Notes: a model not told the origin generated them from the sequence alone. Positions 24,879 through 33,918 are shown, numbered from the stretch's first letter. The stretch is 45,867 bases of DNA from Embleya scabrispora DSM 41855 (GCF_000372745.1 NZ_KB889561.1:412886-458752); one strand, 5' to 3'. Numbers and translations: made by a program.

Positions 24879-26639
24879 GTGAGCGGGAGAGTGGATGGCG
24901 GTCACGGTCGCAGACATGTGCGTCGACGCAGTGCGGCGACGGCCCAGGGGCCGAGCCCGCGAAGCCGTGCCACCCGTGCCACCCGCGATCAGCTCAACTG
25001 GCTCAACGAGGCGAGCCTGCGCATCGGTACCACCCTCGACCTGAAGACCACCGCACAGGAGCTGGCCGACTTCACCGTTCCCCGCCTGGCCGATGCCGCC
25101 GCCGTCGATCTCCTGGAGTCGGTGCTCCAGGGCGAGGAGGGGCAACGGCCGCGTGGCCGGGGGAGGCCGGTCCGTCGGGCGATGGCCGTGGCGGCGATCG
25201 AGCGACTCGCCGACCTGGAACCCGACGAGGTCGGCGAACTGTCCACGTCCGCCCCGGACCGGGACTCCCGCTTCACCCGGGCCCTGGCCGACGGCCGACC
25301 GCTGCTCATCGGCAGCTTCGGGCCGGACGACTACGAGGAGCTGGCACCCACCCCAAGTGCCGCCGGCAAACTGCGCCAGGCCGGCGTACACACCTACCTG
25401 ATGGTGCCGTTGATCGCCCGGGGAGTGCTGCTGGGCCATGCCGACTTCATCCGCGCGGGCGGCCGGCCCGGCTTCACCGAGGCGGATCTGGCACTGGCCG
25501 TGCAACTCGCCTCCAAGGCCGCGGTAGACATGGATAACGCGCGCCTGTACGGGCGCGAGCGCCAGCACGTGGCCCGGCTCCAGCGCAATCTGCTCCCCCG
25601 CGTCACCCCGCGTACCCCGGGCCTGGAGGTCGCCTCCCGGTACATCCCGACCGCCGATCCGCTCGGAGTCGGCGGCGACTGGTTCGACGTGGCGCCCCTG
25701 CCGGGCGGGCGCACTGCCCTCGTGGTGGGGGACGTGATGAGCCACGGCATGTCGGCGGCGGCCACCACCGGCGTGCTGCGGGCCGTCGCACGCACCCTGA
25801 TGGCCCTGGACCTGACGCCCGAACGTATCCTCGCCCGCCTGGACTTGGCCGCCCGTGACCTGGAGGACGACCAGGTCGCCACCTGTCTGTGCGCCGTCTA
25901 CGACCCGGCCGAGGGCAGTTACACCCTGGTCAGCGCCGGGCACCCGCCACCGCTGCTGGTCACCCCGGACGGCAAGGCGTCGTTCGTGGACGTGCCGGTC
26001 GGTGCTCCGATCGGCACCGGCGTCATCCCCTACGATCCGCTGCGGTTGACCGTCCCGCCCGGCAGCCGACTGGTGCTCTACACCGACGGGCTGGTCAAGT
26101 CGCGGACCGAGGACATCGACGTACAACTGGCCCGACTGCGTGCGCTGGCCGCCGGGATAGGGCCGGCCGCGCTGGATTCCGGTGCGCTCGACGACCTCGC
26201 GCCCGGCGGTGAGACCCGCTTCGACGAGGCCGTCGTGCTCGTGGCCGCCACCGTGGATCCGCTGCTGGGCACGGACTTGCACACGTGGGACCTGCCCGCG
26301 AGCGGTTCGGCGGCGGGCATCGCGCGCAAGTTGGTCAGGGAGCAGCTCGACGTCTGGGAGTTGACCGATCTCTCGGACGTCACCGAACTCGTGGTCAGCG
26401 AACTGGTCGGGAACGCACTGCGCTACGGCGTCGCACCCGGCCAACTGCGCCTGCTGCGGCACGACCGTCTGGTCGTCGAGGTCTCCGACACCGGCCCGGA
26501 CCTGCCACAGATCCAACACTCCTCGCTGAGCGACGAGGGCGGCCGTGGCCTGCAATTGATCAACATGCTCTGTCGGGGCTGGGGTTCCTGCCGGACCCCG
26601 AACGGCAAGATCGTCTGGGCCGAACAGGACATCCCGTAG
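24879..26639 (+). CDS. GAF - PP2C (SpoIIE) - HATPase regulatory phosphatase
   Basis: 586 residues with three domains in order. There is a GAF domain (about 40-220), a SpoIIE/RsbU-type PP2C phosphatase (about 235-440: GVGGDWFDV, VVGDVMSHGMSAA, HPPPLL, LYTDGLVKSR), and an RsbW-like GHKL ATPase (about 465-585: LVVSELVGNALRYG, VEVSDTGPDLP, EGGRGLQLINML). Such proteins act in partner-switching control of sigma factors, joining the phosphatase and anti-sigma-kinase-like domains in one chain. The usual C-terminal PP2C motif DDxxLL reads DEAVVL here, an Asp-to-Glu change at a possible metal-site position. GTG 24879 fits AGAGG 5 nt upstream; GTG 24858 is an alternative. Confidence 0.9.
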   Translation: MSGRVDGGHGRRHVRRRSAATAQGPSPRSRATRATRDQLNWLNEASLRIGTTLDLKTTAQELADFTVPRLADAAAVDLLESVLQGEEGQRPRGRGRPVRRAMAVAAIERLADLEPDEVGELSTSAPDRDSRFTRALADGRPLLIGSFGPDDYEELAPTPSAAGKLRQAGVHTYLMVPLIARGVLLGHADFIRAGGRPGFTEADLALAVQLASKAAVDMDNARLYGRERQHVARLQRNLLPRVTPRTPGLEVASRYIPTADPLGVGGDWFDVAPLPGGRTALVVGDVMSHGMSAAATTGVLRAVARTLMALDLTPERILARLDLAARDLEDDQVATCLCAVYDPAEGSYTLVSAGHPPPLLVTPDGKASFVDVPVGAPIGTGVIPYDPLRLTVPPGSRLVLYTDGLVKSRTEDIDVQLARLRALAAGIGPAALDSGALDDLAPGGETRFDEAVVLVAATVDPLLGTDLHTWDLPASGSAAGIARKLVREQLDVWELTDLSDVTELVVSELVGNALRYGVAPGQLRLLRHDRLVVEVSDTGPDLPQIQHSSLSDEGGRGLQLINMLCRGWGSCRTPNGKIVWAEQDIP

Positions 26640-26728
26640 GGAACGGAACGACCGATCGCTGACGATGCGCGCGGGTCGGTTCGGGTCGAGGCTCGGATTC
26701 GGGTCCCGGCGCGGGCGCGGGTTCGGAT
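26640..26728. repeat. Low-complexity GGTTCGG-rich spacer between convergent genes
   Basis: Between the stops of two convergent genes the DNA repeats GGTTCGG(G/A)TTC-like and GGGTC units (26677-26750), a simple-sequence purine/pyrimidine pattern. Repeats of this kind can arise by slippage. The repeat continues into the last codons of the M4 gene. I see no clear terminator hairpin. Confidence 0.4.
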
Positions 26729-28279
26729 TCAGGTGCAGGTCGGGTCGGCGGCCGAGGCCGGGACGGCGACCGCGTCCCAGGCGGCCTTGGTCTTGCGGAA
26801 GACATCGCAGGTGGGATCCAGGGCCTTGGCCGCGTACAGGGTCTGGCGGCGCTCCTGGCGGTAGTTCGTACCGCCGGCCCGGAACAGCAGGCCCTGATAA
26901 ACGACCTTGGCGGCCATCCGGATGCCCACGCCGGTGACCGGCGTGGGGATGCAGGTCGGGCTGTCGGGCTTGCCGCCGCCTGGGTGGGAGCCCTCGGCGA
27001 GCAGGTAGAACCAGTGGTTGAACACGCCCGCCGCCCGGTATTCGTCCATGGTCGGGATCGCCGAGGAATAGCAGTTCGCGTCGCCGCGCAGCGCCGGGTC
27101 GTACATGAACCGCAGCGGTCCGCTCCCGGTGAGGTCGACCGTCTCGCCGATCAGGTAGTCCGGGGTGTCGAAGGGCGCCGGTTCGTTGGCGTACGCCTCG
27201 GTCAGGGTGCCCATGATGTCCGCGAACCCCTCGGTGAGGCCGCGTTCGGTGAACGGCCAGCCCGGGGACATCCTGTCGATGCCGTGCCCGTACTCGTGGC
27301 CGACGAGATCCATCGAGGTCAGCCACTGGTTGTTGGTGTTGTGACCGATCACGATCTTGGTGCCGTCCCAGTAGATTTGCACGTCGTTCAGGCCGACCTG
27401 TAGCGGCCAGGTGCCGCCGTTGCCGTTCTGCCCGTTGCGGCCGACCCAGTTGCGCAACATGTCGAACTGCTTCTGCGCGGCCCACATGGCGTCCACGCAG
27501 CCCGTCTCGATGTTGGTCGGGTTTCCGTTGCCCCAGTCGTCGACGGGCTTGCTGATCACCCCGCCGGCGCCGTACTTCACACAGCTCAGGTTCATCCGGA
27601 GCGGGTCGCGCAGCGAGTACGTGGAGCCGGAGTGTTGCGTGTCGATGGTGATCGGGTCGGGACCGTTCCACGCGCTGTGGCCGACCCCGGCGTGCACCTC
27701 GTCGACGGAGTCGAGTACCGCGCCGGTCGACGCGTCGACGTAGACGTGCAGCCTGCTCGGCGCGTTGTCGGTGCGCCCGACCAGGACGGCCTCCCAGGCC
27801 AGTTGCGCGGCCCTCGCGTCGACCCGCACCACCAGGCGGTGGGTGTCGACCCGATCGACCACGCGCAACCGCGTGCGAGCGGTGCGTTCGGCCGCCGGCC
27901 AACCCACGGTGGGCCGGGTCGGCACGTCGACGCGCACGTCGCCGGCCTTCTGTACCGCGTGCACCCGGCCGCTGCCGTCGGCCAACACGGCCGCGTCCGC
28001 GCCGACGACGGGCAGGCCGCGGTAGGTGCGGCCGTACGAGATCGAGTAGATGTCGCCGATCCAGGCGAGCACGCTCTGCCGCAGGTAGCGCTCGCCCGGT
28101 GACATGGTCGGGGCGTGCGGTCCGGTCATCGCCCGGTCGGCCGCCGCGACGGCCGCGGCGCGGGAGTCGGCCGCGAGAGTCGGCCGCGGTCGGGCCGCGC
28201 CCGACTGGGTGGTCGTGCCGATCAACAGGCCGACCAGGACGGCCAGGACGGTGCCGATCGTCAGCGTTCTGCGATGCAT
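26729..28279 (-). CDS. Secreted M4 family metallopeptidase (thermolysin-like)
   Basis: 516 residues; ATG 28279 has AGGAG 6 nt upstream. Signal peptide 1-28, a pro-region with FTP/PepSY-like strands (about 35-195), then the catalytic domain. The zinc site is intact: HEYGH (328-332) and Glu350/Asp354 in GLTEGFADIMG, the equivalent of thermolysin's N-E-x-x-S-D. Downstream, NHWFYLLAEG and GIRMAAKVVYQGL match the conserved C-terminal M4 segment with its catalytic His region. Several Cys suggest disulfides (233/261 among them). It is an extracellular neutral protease, convergent with the PP2C-ATPase gene. Confidence 0.95.
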   Translation of the reverse strand: MHRRTLTIGTVLAVLVGLLIGTTTQSGAARPRPTLAADSRAAAVAAADRAMTGPHAPTMSPGERYLRQSVLAWIGDIYSISYGRTYRGLPVVGADAAVLADGSGRVHAVQKAGDVRVDVPTRPTVGWPAAERTARTRLRVVDRVDTHRLVVRVDARAAQLAWEAVLVGRTDNAPSRLHVYVDASTGAVLDSVDEVHAGVGHSAWNGPDPITIDTQHSGSTYSLRDPLRMNLSCVKYGAGGVISKPVDDWGNGNPTNIETGCVDAMWAAQKQFDMLRNWVGRNGQNGNGGTWPLQVGLNDVQIYWDGTKIVIGHNTNNQWLTSMDLVGHEYGHGIDRMSPGWPFTERGLTEGFADIMGTLTEAYANEPAPFDTPDYLIGETVDLTGSGPLRFMYDPALRGDANCYSSAIPTMDEYRAAGVFNHWFYLLAEGSHPGGGKPDSPTCIPTPVTGVGIRMAAKVVYQGLLFRAGGTNYRQERRQTLYAAKALDPTCDVFRKTKAAWDAVAVPASAADPTCT

Positions 28280-28819
28280 CGAGGCTCCTCGGATGGAAGG
28301 CGAACCCCGACCACGAATCCGACCGCCGCCGCCCCCTCGTCCAGGACGAACAGCCCACCACACAAGCCGTTTTCGTCGCCCGAGCGCTCGAAACGCTCAC
28401 AGCCTCCCGGCCGCGCGTCAAGCACCGCCGCCGCACTGTCACATATCAGCAAACACACGGGCGCGAGGCGGGCGCGTCCCGCGCGGCGGCACGGGGCGAG
28501 GGCGATGCGGGCGGGAGCGCCATCACCGACTGGCCGGCCGATGCCGAGTCCGCGCCACGGGTGACCCAAGGGCGCGCACCGACCGCCCCGGCGGAGTGGG
28601 CCGTAACGGCGAACACCGCCACGGGGCGCGGGATTCGGATCGGCGACGCGTGTGGCGGCACCCGGCAACTCCGCTGCTGTCACCGGTGTTCAGCGCTCGT
28701 TGGTCAGTTCCGGACCCGCCTGCCGCCGATGGTCTCCTCCGCACGTCGCCGCGGGGCACGGTCGAGATCCCACTGCCCGCCGCCCGGATCCTCGCCTCGA
28801 GTGTCGGACCACCGTCCGG
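28280..28819. other. Intergenic region upstream of M4 protease gene
   Basis: 540 bases with no convincing gene in any frame; translations are Arg/Pro-rich. On the minus strand, TTGACG (28416-28421) is a good -35 hexamer for the M4 gene, about 140 bp upstream of its start, but no TAnnnT follows at 16-18 nt. CGAGCGCTCG (28381-28390) is a 10-bp palindrome just downstream of it and might be an operator. Confidence 0.4.
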
Positions 28820-29476
28820 TCAGCCGTCGGCGATCCGCGCGTATCGGGCACGGAGGCCGTCCAGCAGGGCGTCCAGGCCCGCCTCGAACGCGCTCTCGTC
28901 GATCTCGCGTTGCATGTCGGCGAGCAGGTGCGCTTGGTCCAGGTGCGGATACGCGCCGGCGTACACCGCCGCGTCGTCCGGAAACCCGCCCGCGAACGAG
29001 CCGAGCGCGGACCCGGTGACGAAGTAACGCATGAGCGCGCCGACCCGGGTCGCCTGGGCCCGCGGCCAACCGGCGTCGACCAGCGCTCCGAACACCGCGT
29101 CGGCCATCCGCAGCGCGTTGGCCCGGCGGCCGGGGCCGACGGCCAGTGCGGGTACGAGGTTGGGATGGGCGGCCAGCGCGGCACGATACGAGCGCGCCCA
29201 GGCGCGCACCGCGTCCGGCCAGGTGTCGCGACCGGATTCGGTGGCGAAGTCGACGTCGAACGCGGTGAGGTCCACATCGCCCAGGACCGCGTCGACCACG
29301 GCGTCGACGATGGCGTCCTTCGTCGCGAAGTGGTTGTACAACGCCGGTCCGCTGACCCCCAGTTCGGCGGCCAGCCGACGGGTGGAGAGCGCTCCGAGGC
29401 CCTCGGCGTCGACCAGGGCGAGCGCCGTCCCGATGATGCGGTCCCTGCTGAGCAGCGCCTGACGCGGCCGGCCCAC
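28820..29476 (-). CDS. TetR/AcrR family regulator
   Basis: 218 residues. The N-terminal HTH (RDRIIGTALALVDAEGLGALSTRRLAAELGVSGPALYNHFATKDAIVDAVVDAVL, about 10-65) is a canonical TetR DNA-binding domain. The C-terminal helical domain (about 85-215) resembles the TetR_C group with PNLVPALAVG and MRYFVTGSALGSFAGG. GTG 29476 is the start. It is divergent from an acyl-CoA dehydrogenase gene and shares a perfect 17-bp palindrome with it. Autoregulation plus control of the dehydrogenase by an acyl-type ligand is the likely arrangement. Confidence 0.93.
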   Translation of the reverse strand: MGRPRQALLSRDRIIGTALALVDAEGLGALSTRRLAAELGVSGPALYNHFATKDAIVDAVVDAVLGDVDLTAFDVDFATESGRDTWPDAVRAWARSYRAALAAHPNLVPALAVGPGRRANALRMADAVFGALVDAGWPRAQATRVGALMRYFVTGSALGSFAGGFPDDAAVYAGAYPHLDQAHLLADMQREIDESAFEAGLDALLDGLRARYARIADG

Positions 29477-29548
29477 GGCCCACCCCCTCGTGTCGTGCGG
29501 CCCGGATGGCGCGGCGAGCCGCCCCTTCCGGCACCGAGGCGGCTTGGC

Positions 29549-29554
29549 TATAGT
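29549..29554 (+). promoter_or_regulatory. -10 element of acyl-CoA dehydrogenase promoter
   Basis: TATAGT, a near-perfect actinomycete -10 hexamer in a GC-rich setting, places the transcription start at about 29561. That is inside the TetR palindrome. The -35 region (near 29526) is weak. Confidence 0.5.
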
Positions 29555-29558
29555 CCGA

Positions 29559-29575
29559 AATTAGCAGTGCTAATT
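29559..29575. promoter_or_regulatory. TetR operator (17-bp perfect palindrome)
   Basis: AATTAGCAGTGCTAATT is a perfect inverted repeat around a central G, and strikingly AT-rich for this genome. It overlaps the predicted start point of the dehydrogenase gene and lies 84 bp from the TetR start, so one site could repress both divergent genes. Confidence 0.75.
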
Positions 29576-29649
29576 CAACTGTCGGAGCGACCGCGGTTCG
29601 GCCGGCTTCGGTCGAACCGGGCACCGAACGGGAACCGAAGAGGCGGCCG

Positions 29650-30801
29650 ATGAACCTGGAGTTGACCGACGAGCACAGCGCCGTACGGGAGTTGGCCGCG
29701 CGCTTCGCCGACCGCGAACTCGTCCCGCACGCCGCCGAGTGGGACCGCGCCGAGTCCGTCGACCCGGACATCGTCGCCAAGCTGGGGCGGCTGGGTTTCC
29801 TGGGCATGACCATCCCCGAGGAGTACGGCGGATCGGCCGGCGACCACCTCGCCTACTGCCTCGTACTGGAGGAACTCGGGCGCGGCGACTCGGCCGTACG
29901 CGGCATCGTGTCCGTCTCGCTGGGCCTGGTCGCCAAATCGATCGCCGCCTACGGAAGCGACGAGCAGAAGCACGCCTGGCCGCCTCGGCTGTGCGCGGGC
30001 CGGGCACTGGGCTGTTTCGCGCTCACCGAGCCGGAGACCGGATCGGACGCGGCGAACCTGGCCCTGCGCGCGGAACGCGACGGCGGCGACTGGCTGTTGA
30101 CCGGCACCAAGATGTTCATCACCAACGGCACCCGGGCGGATCTGGCGCTGGTGTTCGCCCGCACCGGTGCGGCCGGCCACCGGGGTGTGACCGCGTTCCT
30201 CGTACCCACCGACAGCCCCGGCCTGGAACGCCGTGAGGTGCGCGGCAAGTTGGGGCTGCGCGGACAGGCCACCGCCGAACTGGCCTTCGCCGCGGTCCGC
30301 GTGCCGGACTCCGCCCGGTTGGGCGAGCTCGGCAAGGGCTTCTCGATCGCGATGGCCGCACTCGCCAAGGGCCGGATGTCGGTCGCGGCCGGCTGCGTCG
30401 GGATCGGGCAGGCGTGTCTGGACACGGCGGTGCGCTACGCGGGCGAGCGCGAACAGTTCGGCAAGCCCATCGCCCGCCACCAGTTGGTCCAGGAACTGCT
30501 CAGCGACATCGCCGTCGACGTGCGCGCCGCCCGCCTGCTGACCTGGCAGGTCGCCGACCACATCGACCGTGGCCTCCCGTACGCCACCGAGTCCTCGGTC
30601 GCCAAGCTGTTCGCCTCCGAGGCGGCCGTACGCGCGGCCGACAACGCACTCCAGGTGTTCGGCGGCTACGGCTACATCGACGAGTACCCGGTCGGCAAGT
30701 ACCTGCGCGACGCCCGTGTGATGACGCTCTACGAAGGCACCAGCCAGATCCACAAGCTCCTCATCGGCCGCGCCCTGACCGGAGTGAACGCCTTCGCCTG
30801 A
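29650..30801 (+). CDS. Acyl-CoA dehydrogenase
   Basis: 383 residues, a full-length ACAD. The N-terminal helical domain includes GFLGMTIPEEYGGSAGD. The FAD/substrate region has CFALTEPETGSDAANL and the GTKMFITNG strand-turn. The C-terminal helical domain has REQFGKPIARHQLVQ, QVFGGYGYIDEYPV and the catalytic base Glu362 in LYEGTSQIHKLL. This Glu position is that of the short- and medium-chain group. It introduces the alpha-beta double bond in acyl-CoA with FAD and passes electrons to ETF. The start is ATG 29650 with AGAGG upstream. Its chain-length or branched-chain specificity cannot be read from sequence alone. Confidence 0.95.
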   Translation: MNLELTDEHSAVRELAARFADRELVPHAAEWDRAESVDPDIVAKLGRLGFLGMTIPEEYGGSAGDHLAYCLVLEELGRGDSAVRGIVSVSLGLVAKSIAAYGSDEQKHAWPPRLCAGRALGCFALTEPETGSDAANLALRAERDGGDWLLTGTKMFITNGTRADLALVFARTGAAGHRGVTAFLVPTDSPGLERREVRGKLGLRGQATAELAFAAVRVPDSARLGELGKGFSIAMAALAKGRMSVAAGCVGIGQACLDTAVRYAGEREQFGKPIARHQLVQELLSDIAVDVRAARLLTWQVADHIDRGLPYATESSVAKLFASEAAVRAADNALQVFGGYGYIDEYPVGKYLRDARVMTLYEGTSQIHKLLIGRALTGVNAFA

Positions 30802-31244
30802 CCCGCCCACCGTGGGAACCCGAGTCGCGCCCACCCCGCTTCCGGCCGGTGCGGCCCATGCCGGGCAGCGCCGGGCGGGGACCGATCCCCGTTCGATCCC
30901 CGCCGGGTCGGGCCGAAGGCCCTACGACGACGTCACGCACGGCCTCGGCCTCCGCCCCGTGTCGGATCCGCGGCCGCGGCATCACCGCCACATCCGGTCG
31001 ACGTCGCGCACGCGACTCCTCTCGCCTCCTGCCCTCGGCGGGCGAACCTGCCGGCTCGCCCCCCGACACCGAAAGCCTGCCGGACCGGGCGGTGTCTGGA
31101 AACGCCTTTCAGCCTGAGCCGAAACCTGCTGGTCCGGGGGCGTTCCAGGACGCAAACTGTCGTGGTCGTTCCCGCGGCCGCGCCGAACGGGAGGCGGCCC
31201 ACAGGGCGTTGCGGACGCAACGGACACGACCAGGGGGTACACCG
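30802..31244. other. Intergenic region upstream of DUF5937-like regulator
   Basis: 443 bases with no gene. An imperfect direct repeat is visible: CGAAAGCCTGCCGGACCGGG (31070-31089) and a diverged copy from 31120 (CGAAACCTGCTGGTCCGGGG), offset 50 bp. Each is followed by a G-rich GCGTT/GTGT element. CTGGAAACGCC (31097-31107) is also nearly complementary to GGCGTTCCAG (31139-31148), so the leader may fold. Confidence 0.4.
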
Positions 31245-32261
31245 GTGCTGCGCATCCACTTCACCGCGGAGGACCTGGCCCGGACCCGACTCGCCACGAC
31301 GGTCGGTGCCGCGGCCGAGACATATCACAGCCTGGAACTGTTACAGGGGCAGCGCAGACCGCTGCCCTTCCGGGCCTGGCGCACCGCGGTGGCCGGTCGG
31401 GTGGAGGCGGCGGCGGGCCCGATCACCGCGCTGATGCCCGTGCGCGGCCCCGGCCTCGATCTGCGCACGCTGATGGGGGACTCCCTCTCGCTCGACGAGG
31501 GCATCGAGAACCTGCTCGCGGTGCCCACTCGGCGGTTGCGCGAGGAAATGGCGAACGTGGACTTCGCACCCACCCACGCGACCTGGGTCCGCGACTTCCT
31601 GGACGGCGGCCGGGAACCGCGCCGCGAGTTCGCCGACGCCCTGCGGGCCTGCCACGATGTCACGCTCGCGCCGTTTCGATCCCGGATACGGTCCCACCTG
31701 GAGTCGGCGCGAACCGGGTACGCGCGCACCCTGCTCGAGGGCGGCGTCGAGCGCCTGCTGGCCGAGTTGTGCGTGCCGCTCGTGCGGTGGAAACCGCCGG
31801 TCCTGGAGGTGGACCACCCCAGGCACGACGACTTTCGGCTCGGTGGCCGGGGGCTGGTCATCGCGCCGACCCTGTTCCTGTGGCGGGAACTGGCGCTGCT
31901 CCACGACACCGAGGACGAGACCGCGCCGTACGTGCTCACCGTGCCCACCGTGCGCGAACTTCAAGACGCCGCCGCGCTGTGGGAGCCCGGTGCGGGCGGC
32001 GACCGGGCGCTGGGCGCACTCCTGGGACAGACCCGAGCCGCCGCGCTGACGGTGATCAACGACGGGTGCAGCACCACGGAGTTGGCCCGTCGGCTCAACC
32101 TGTCGCCGGCGTCCGCGAGCCAGCACGCGACCGTACTGCGCAACGCCCGGCTGATCTCCACCACCCGCCGGGGCGGCGCCGTCCTGCACACCCTGACCCC
32201 GCTGGGCCTCGAACTCCTCGGCGGCGGCCGCTTCCCCGGCGCCCACTCGGCCGGGGCCTGA
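31245..32261 (+). CDS. DUF5937/ArsR-like winged-helix regulator
   Basis: 338 residues from GTG 31245 (AGGGGG 7 nt upstream). The N-terminus LRIHFTAEDLARTRLATTVGAAAETYHSLELLQ matches the DUF5937 domain found only with C-terminal winged helices in actinomycetes. The C-terminal HTH (about 265-330: TRAAALTVINDGCSTTELARRLNLSPASASQHATVLRNARLISTTRRGGAVLHTLTPLGLELL) is ArsR-like. Ligand and targets are unknown; it sits next to no obvious target except the convergent MFS gene. A strong bidirectional terminator follows. Confidence 0.88.
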   Translation: MLRIHFTAEDLARTRLATTVGAAAETYHSLELLQGQRRPLPFRAWRTAVAGRVEAAAGPITALMPVRGPGLDLRTLMGDSLSLDEGIENLLAVPTRRLREEMANVDFAPTHATWVRDFLDGGREPRREFADALRACHDVTLAPFRSRIRSHLESARTGYARTLLEGGVERLLAELCVPLVRWKPPVLEVDHPRHDDFRLGGRGLVIAPTLFLWRELALLHDTEDETAPYVLTVPTVRELQDAAALWEPGAGGDRALGALLGQTRAAALTVINDGCSTTELARRLNLSPASASQHATVLRNARLISTTRRGGAVLHTLTPLGLELLGGGRFPGAHSAGA

Positions 32262-32299
32262 GCACCGCCGGTTCACGCGCGACGGGTCCCCCCGGCACG

Positions 32300-32337
32300 G
32301 CCGGAGCCCCCACGCGTCGCTGCGTGGGGGCTCCGGC
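32300..32337. terminator. Bidirectional stem-loop between convergent genes
   Basis: GCCGGAGCCCCCACGC (32300-32315) pairs with GCGTGGGGGCTCCGGC (32322-32337), a 16-bp perfect stem with a 6-nt loop. It lies 38 bp after the DUF5937-like stop and 81 bp from the MFS stop on the other strand. Confidence 0.85.
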
Positions 32338-32418
32338 TTCGGGCCCGGCCCAGTGCCGGGCCTCGCCCGTCCGGTTCGCGGCCCGCCGCCCGTGGGGTAC
32401 GACGCGGCCGGATGCCGA

Positions 32419-33903
32419 CTACGAGAGGCGGGTCGTGTCGACCGTCTTCGCCCGGCGGCGGGCGGAACCGAACAGGGGGACCAGGTTGAGCAGGAGACCG
32501 ACGATCGCGACGCCGGTGACCAGGTTCGCACCGGGCCGGTAGGCGCCGAAGTCGGTGTCCCCGGCGGTGGCACCGGTGGTGACGGCGGTGACCACGGCGA
32601 GTACGAGCGCCGCGCCGACCTGGCCGGAGGTCTGCACCAGGCCTGAGGCGAGGCCCTGTTCGGAGTCCTCGATGCCTTCGGTGGCCTGGGACATGATCGA
32701 ACTGAAGCCGAAGGCGAAGCCGCCGCCCAGGAGCAGCATGGTGGGCAGCACGGTGAAGGCGTAGTTCGGGGTGCCGCCGGCGGTGGCGAGGAACCACACG
32801 TAGCCCAGGCTCATCGAGGCCATCGACGCGATCAGCAGCGGCGCGGTGCCGTAGCGGTTGATCAGGCGTCCGGTGAACGGCGATCCGAAGGCGACCACGA
32901 GGCCGGCCGGGAGCAGGGCCAGTGCCATCCGCAGCGCGGACCAGCCGAGGCCGTCCTGGAGGTAGAGCGTCATCATGAACTGGAAGCTCATGTAGGAGCC
33001 CATCAGCGCGACGATGCTCAGGTTGGCCCGCACCACCGTGCCGATCCGCAGGATGCCGAAGCGCACCAGCGGGTGGGCGAGTCGCTTCTCGACGAACACG
33101 AAGGCGGTGAGCAGCGCCGCGGCCAGCACGATGGAGCCGAGCGTGATGGGTGCGGTCCAGCCGCGGTCCGGTGCCGAGACGACGGTGTAGACGGCGAGCA
33201 GCATGCCGCCGCTGAGGGTGACGGCACCGACCAGGTCGTGGCCGCCGGAGTCCGCGGGGCGATCGCGCGGGATGAGCACGTAGCCGGCGACCAGGGCCAG
33301 GATGGCCAGCGGTACGGGGGTCAGGAAGGTCCAGCGCCAGCCGAACTCGGTGAGCAGTCCGCCCAGGATCAGGCCGGAGGAGTAGCCGCTGGCGCCGAAG
33401 ACGGAGAACACCGAGAGCGCTCGGTTGCGGGCCGGGCCCTCCGGGAACGTCGTGGTCAGGATGGACAGTGCGGTCGGCGCGGTGAAGGCCGCGGCCAGAC
33501 CCTTGATGAAGCGGCTGGCGATGAGCAGGCCGCCGCTGTCCACCAGGCCGCCCAGCAGCGAGGCGGCGGCGAACACCGCGAGGGCGATCAGGAAGACCCG
33601 GCGCCGGCCGAGCAGGTCGGCGGTGCGACCGCCGAGCATCATCAGGCCGCCGTACCCGAGGACGTATCCGTTGACGATCCACTGCAACGAGGTCGCGGAC
33701 ATGCCCAGTTCGTGGCCGATCGACGGCAACGCGACGCCGACCATGGAGACGTCGAGGCCGTCCAGGAAGAGCACGAGGCACAGCACGGCCAGGACGCCCC
33801 AGAGTCTGGGGGTCCAGTGTGGGGCGGACGTTGTCGGGTCGGACGAGGGGGCGGAGTGCTCGCGGGAGGACGGTCCCGCGTAGGTCTCGACTGTTGAAGC
33901 CAT
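32419..33903 (-). CDS. DHA2-type MFS drug/H+ antiporter (14 TM)
   Basis: 494 residues with about 14 hydrophobic segments, the DHA2 (EmrB/QacA) size and plan. Seen: TM1 LFLDGLDVSMVGVALPSIGHELG with the DxxxVNVALP-type motif, motif A GRTADLLGRRRVFLIAL, and motif C-like GLILGGLLTEFGWRW in TM5. It exports drugs or toxic metabolites using the proton gradient. ATG 33903 has no ribosome site but lies 9 nt from a TATAAG -10, so it is probably leaderless. It is divergent from a MarR gene, the classic pump-repressor pair. Confidence 0.94.
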   Translation of the reverse strand: MASTVETYAGPSSREHSAPSSDPTTSAPHWTPRLWGVLAVLCLVLFLDGLDVSMVGVALPSIGHELGMSATSLQWIVNGYVLGYGGLMMLGGRTADLLGRRRVFLIALAVFAAASLLGGLVDSGGLLIASRFIKGLAAAFTAPTALSILTTTFPEGPARNRALSVFSVFGASGYSSGLILGGLLTEFGWRWTFLTPVPLAILALVAGYVLIPRDRPADSGGHDLVGAVTLSGGMLLAVYTVVSAPDRGWTAPITLGSIVLAAALLTAFVFVEKRLAHPLVRFGILRIGTVVRANLSIVALMGSYMSFQFMMTLYLQDGLGWSALRMALALLPAGLVVAFGSPFTGRLINRYGTAPLLIASMASMSLGYVWFLATAGGTPNYAFTVLPTMLLLGGGFAFGFSSIMSQATEGIEDSEQGLASGLVQTSGQVGAALVLAVVTAVTTGATAGDTDFGAYRPGANLVTGVAIVGLLLNLVPLFGSARRRAKTVDTTRLS

Positions 33904-33912
33904 GGAGGAGAA

Positions 33913-33918
33913 CTTATA
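33913..33918 (-). promoter_or_regulatory. -10 element of the MFS gene (leaderless)
   Basis: On the minus strand this reads TATAAG, ending 9 nt before the MFS ATG. That fits a leaderless transcript and explains the absence of a Shine-Dalgarno sequence. Confidence 0.55.

Noticed and set aside
24525-28442. A 1305-codon minus-strand frame covering the PP2C and M4 region
   Set aside because: Low-complexity shadow of both real genes, with no recognisable domain.
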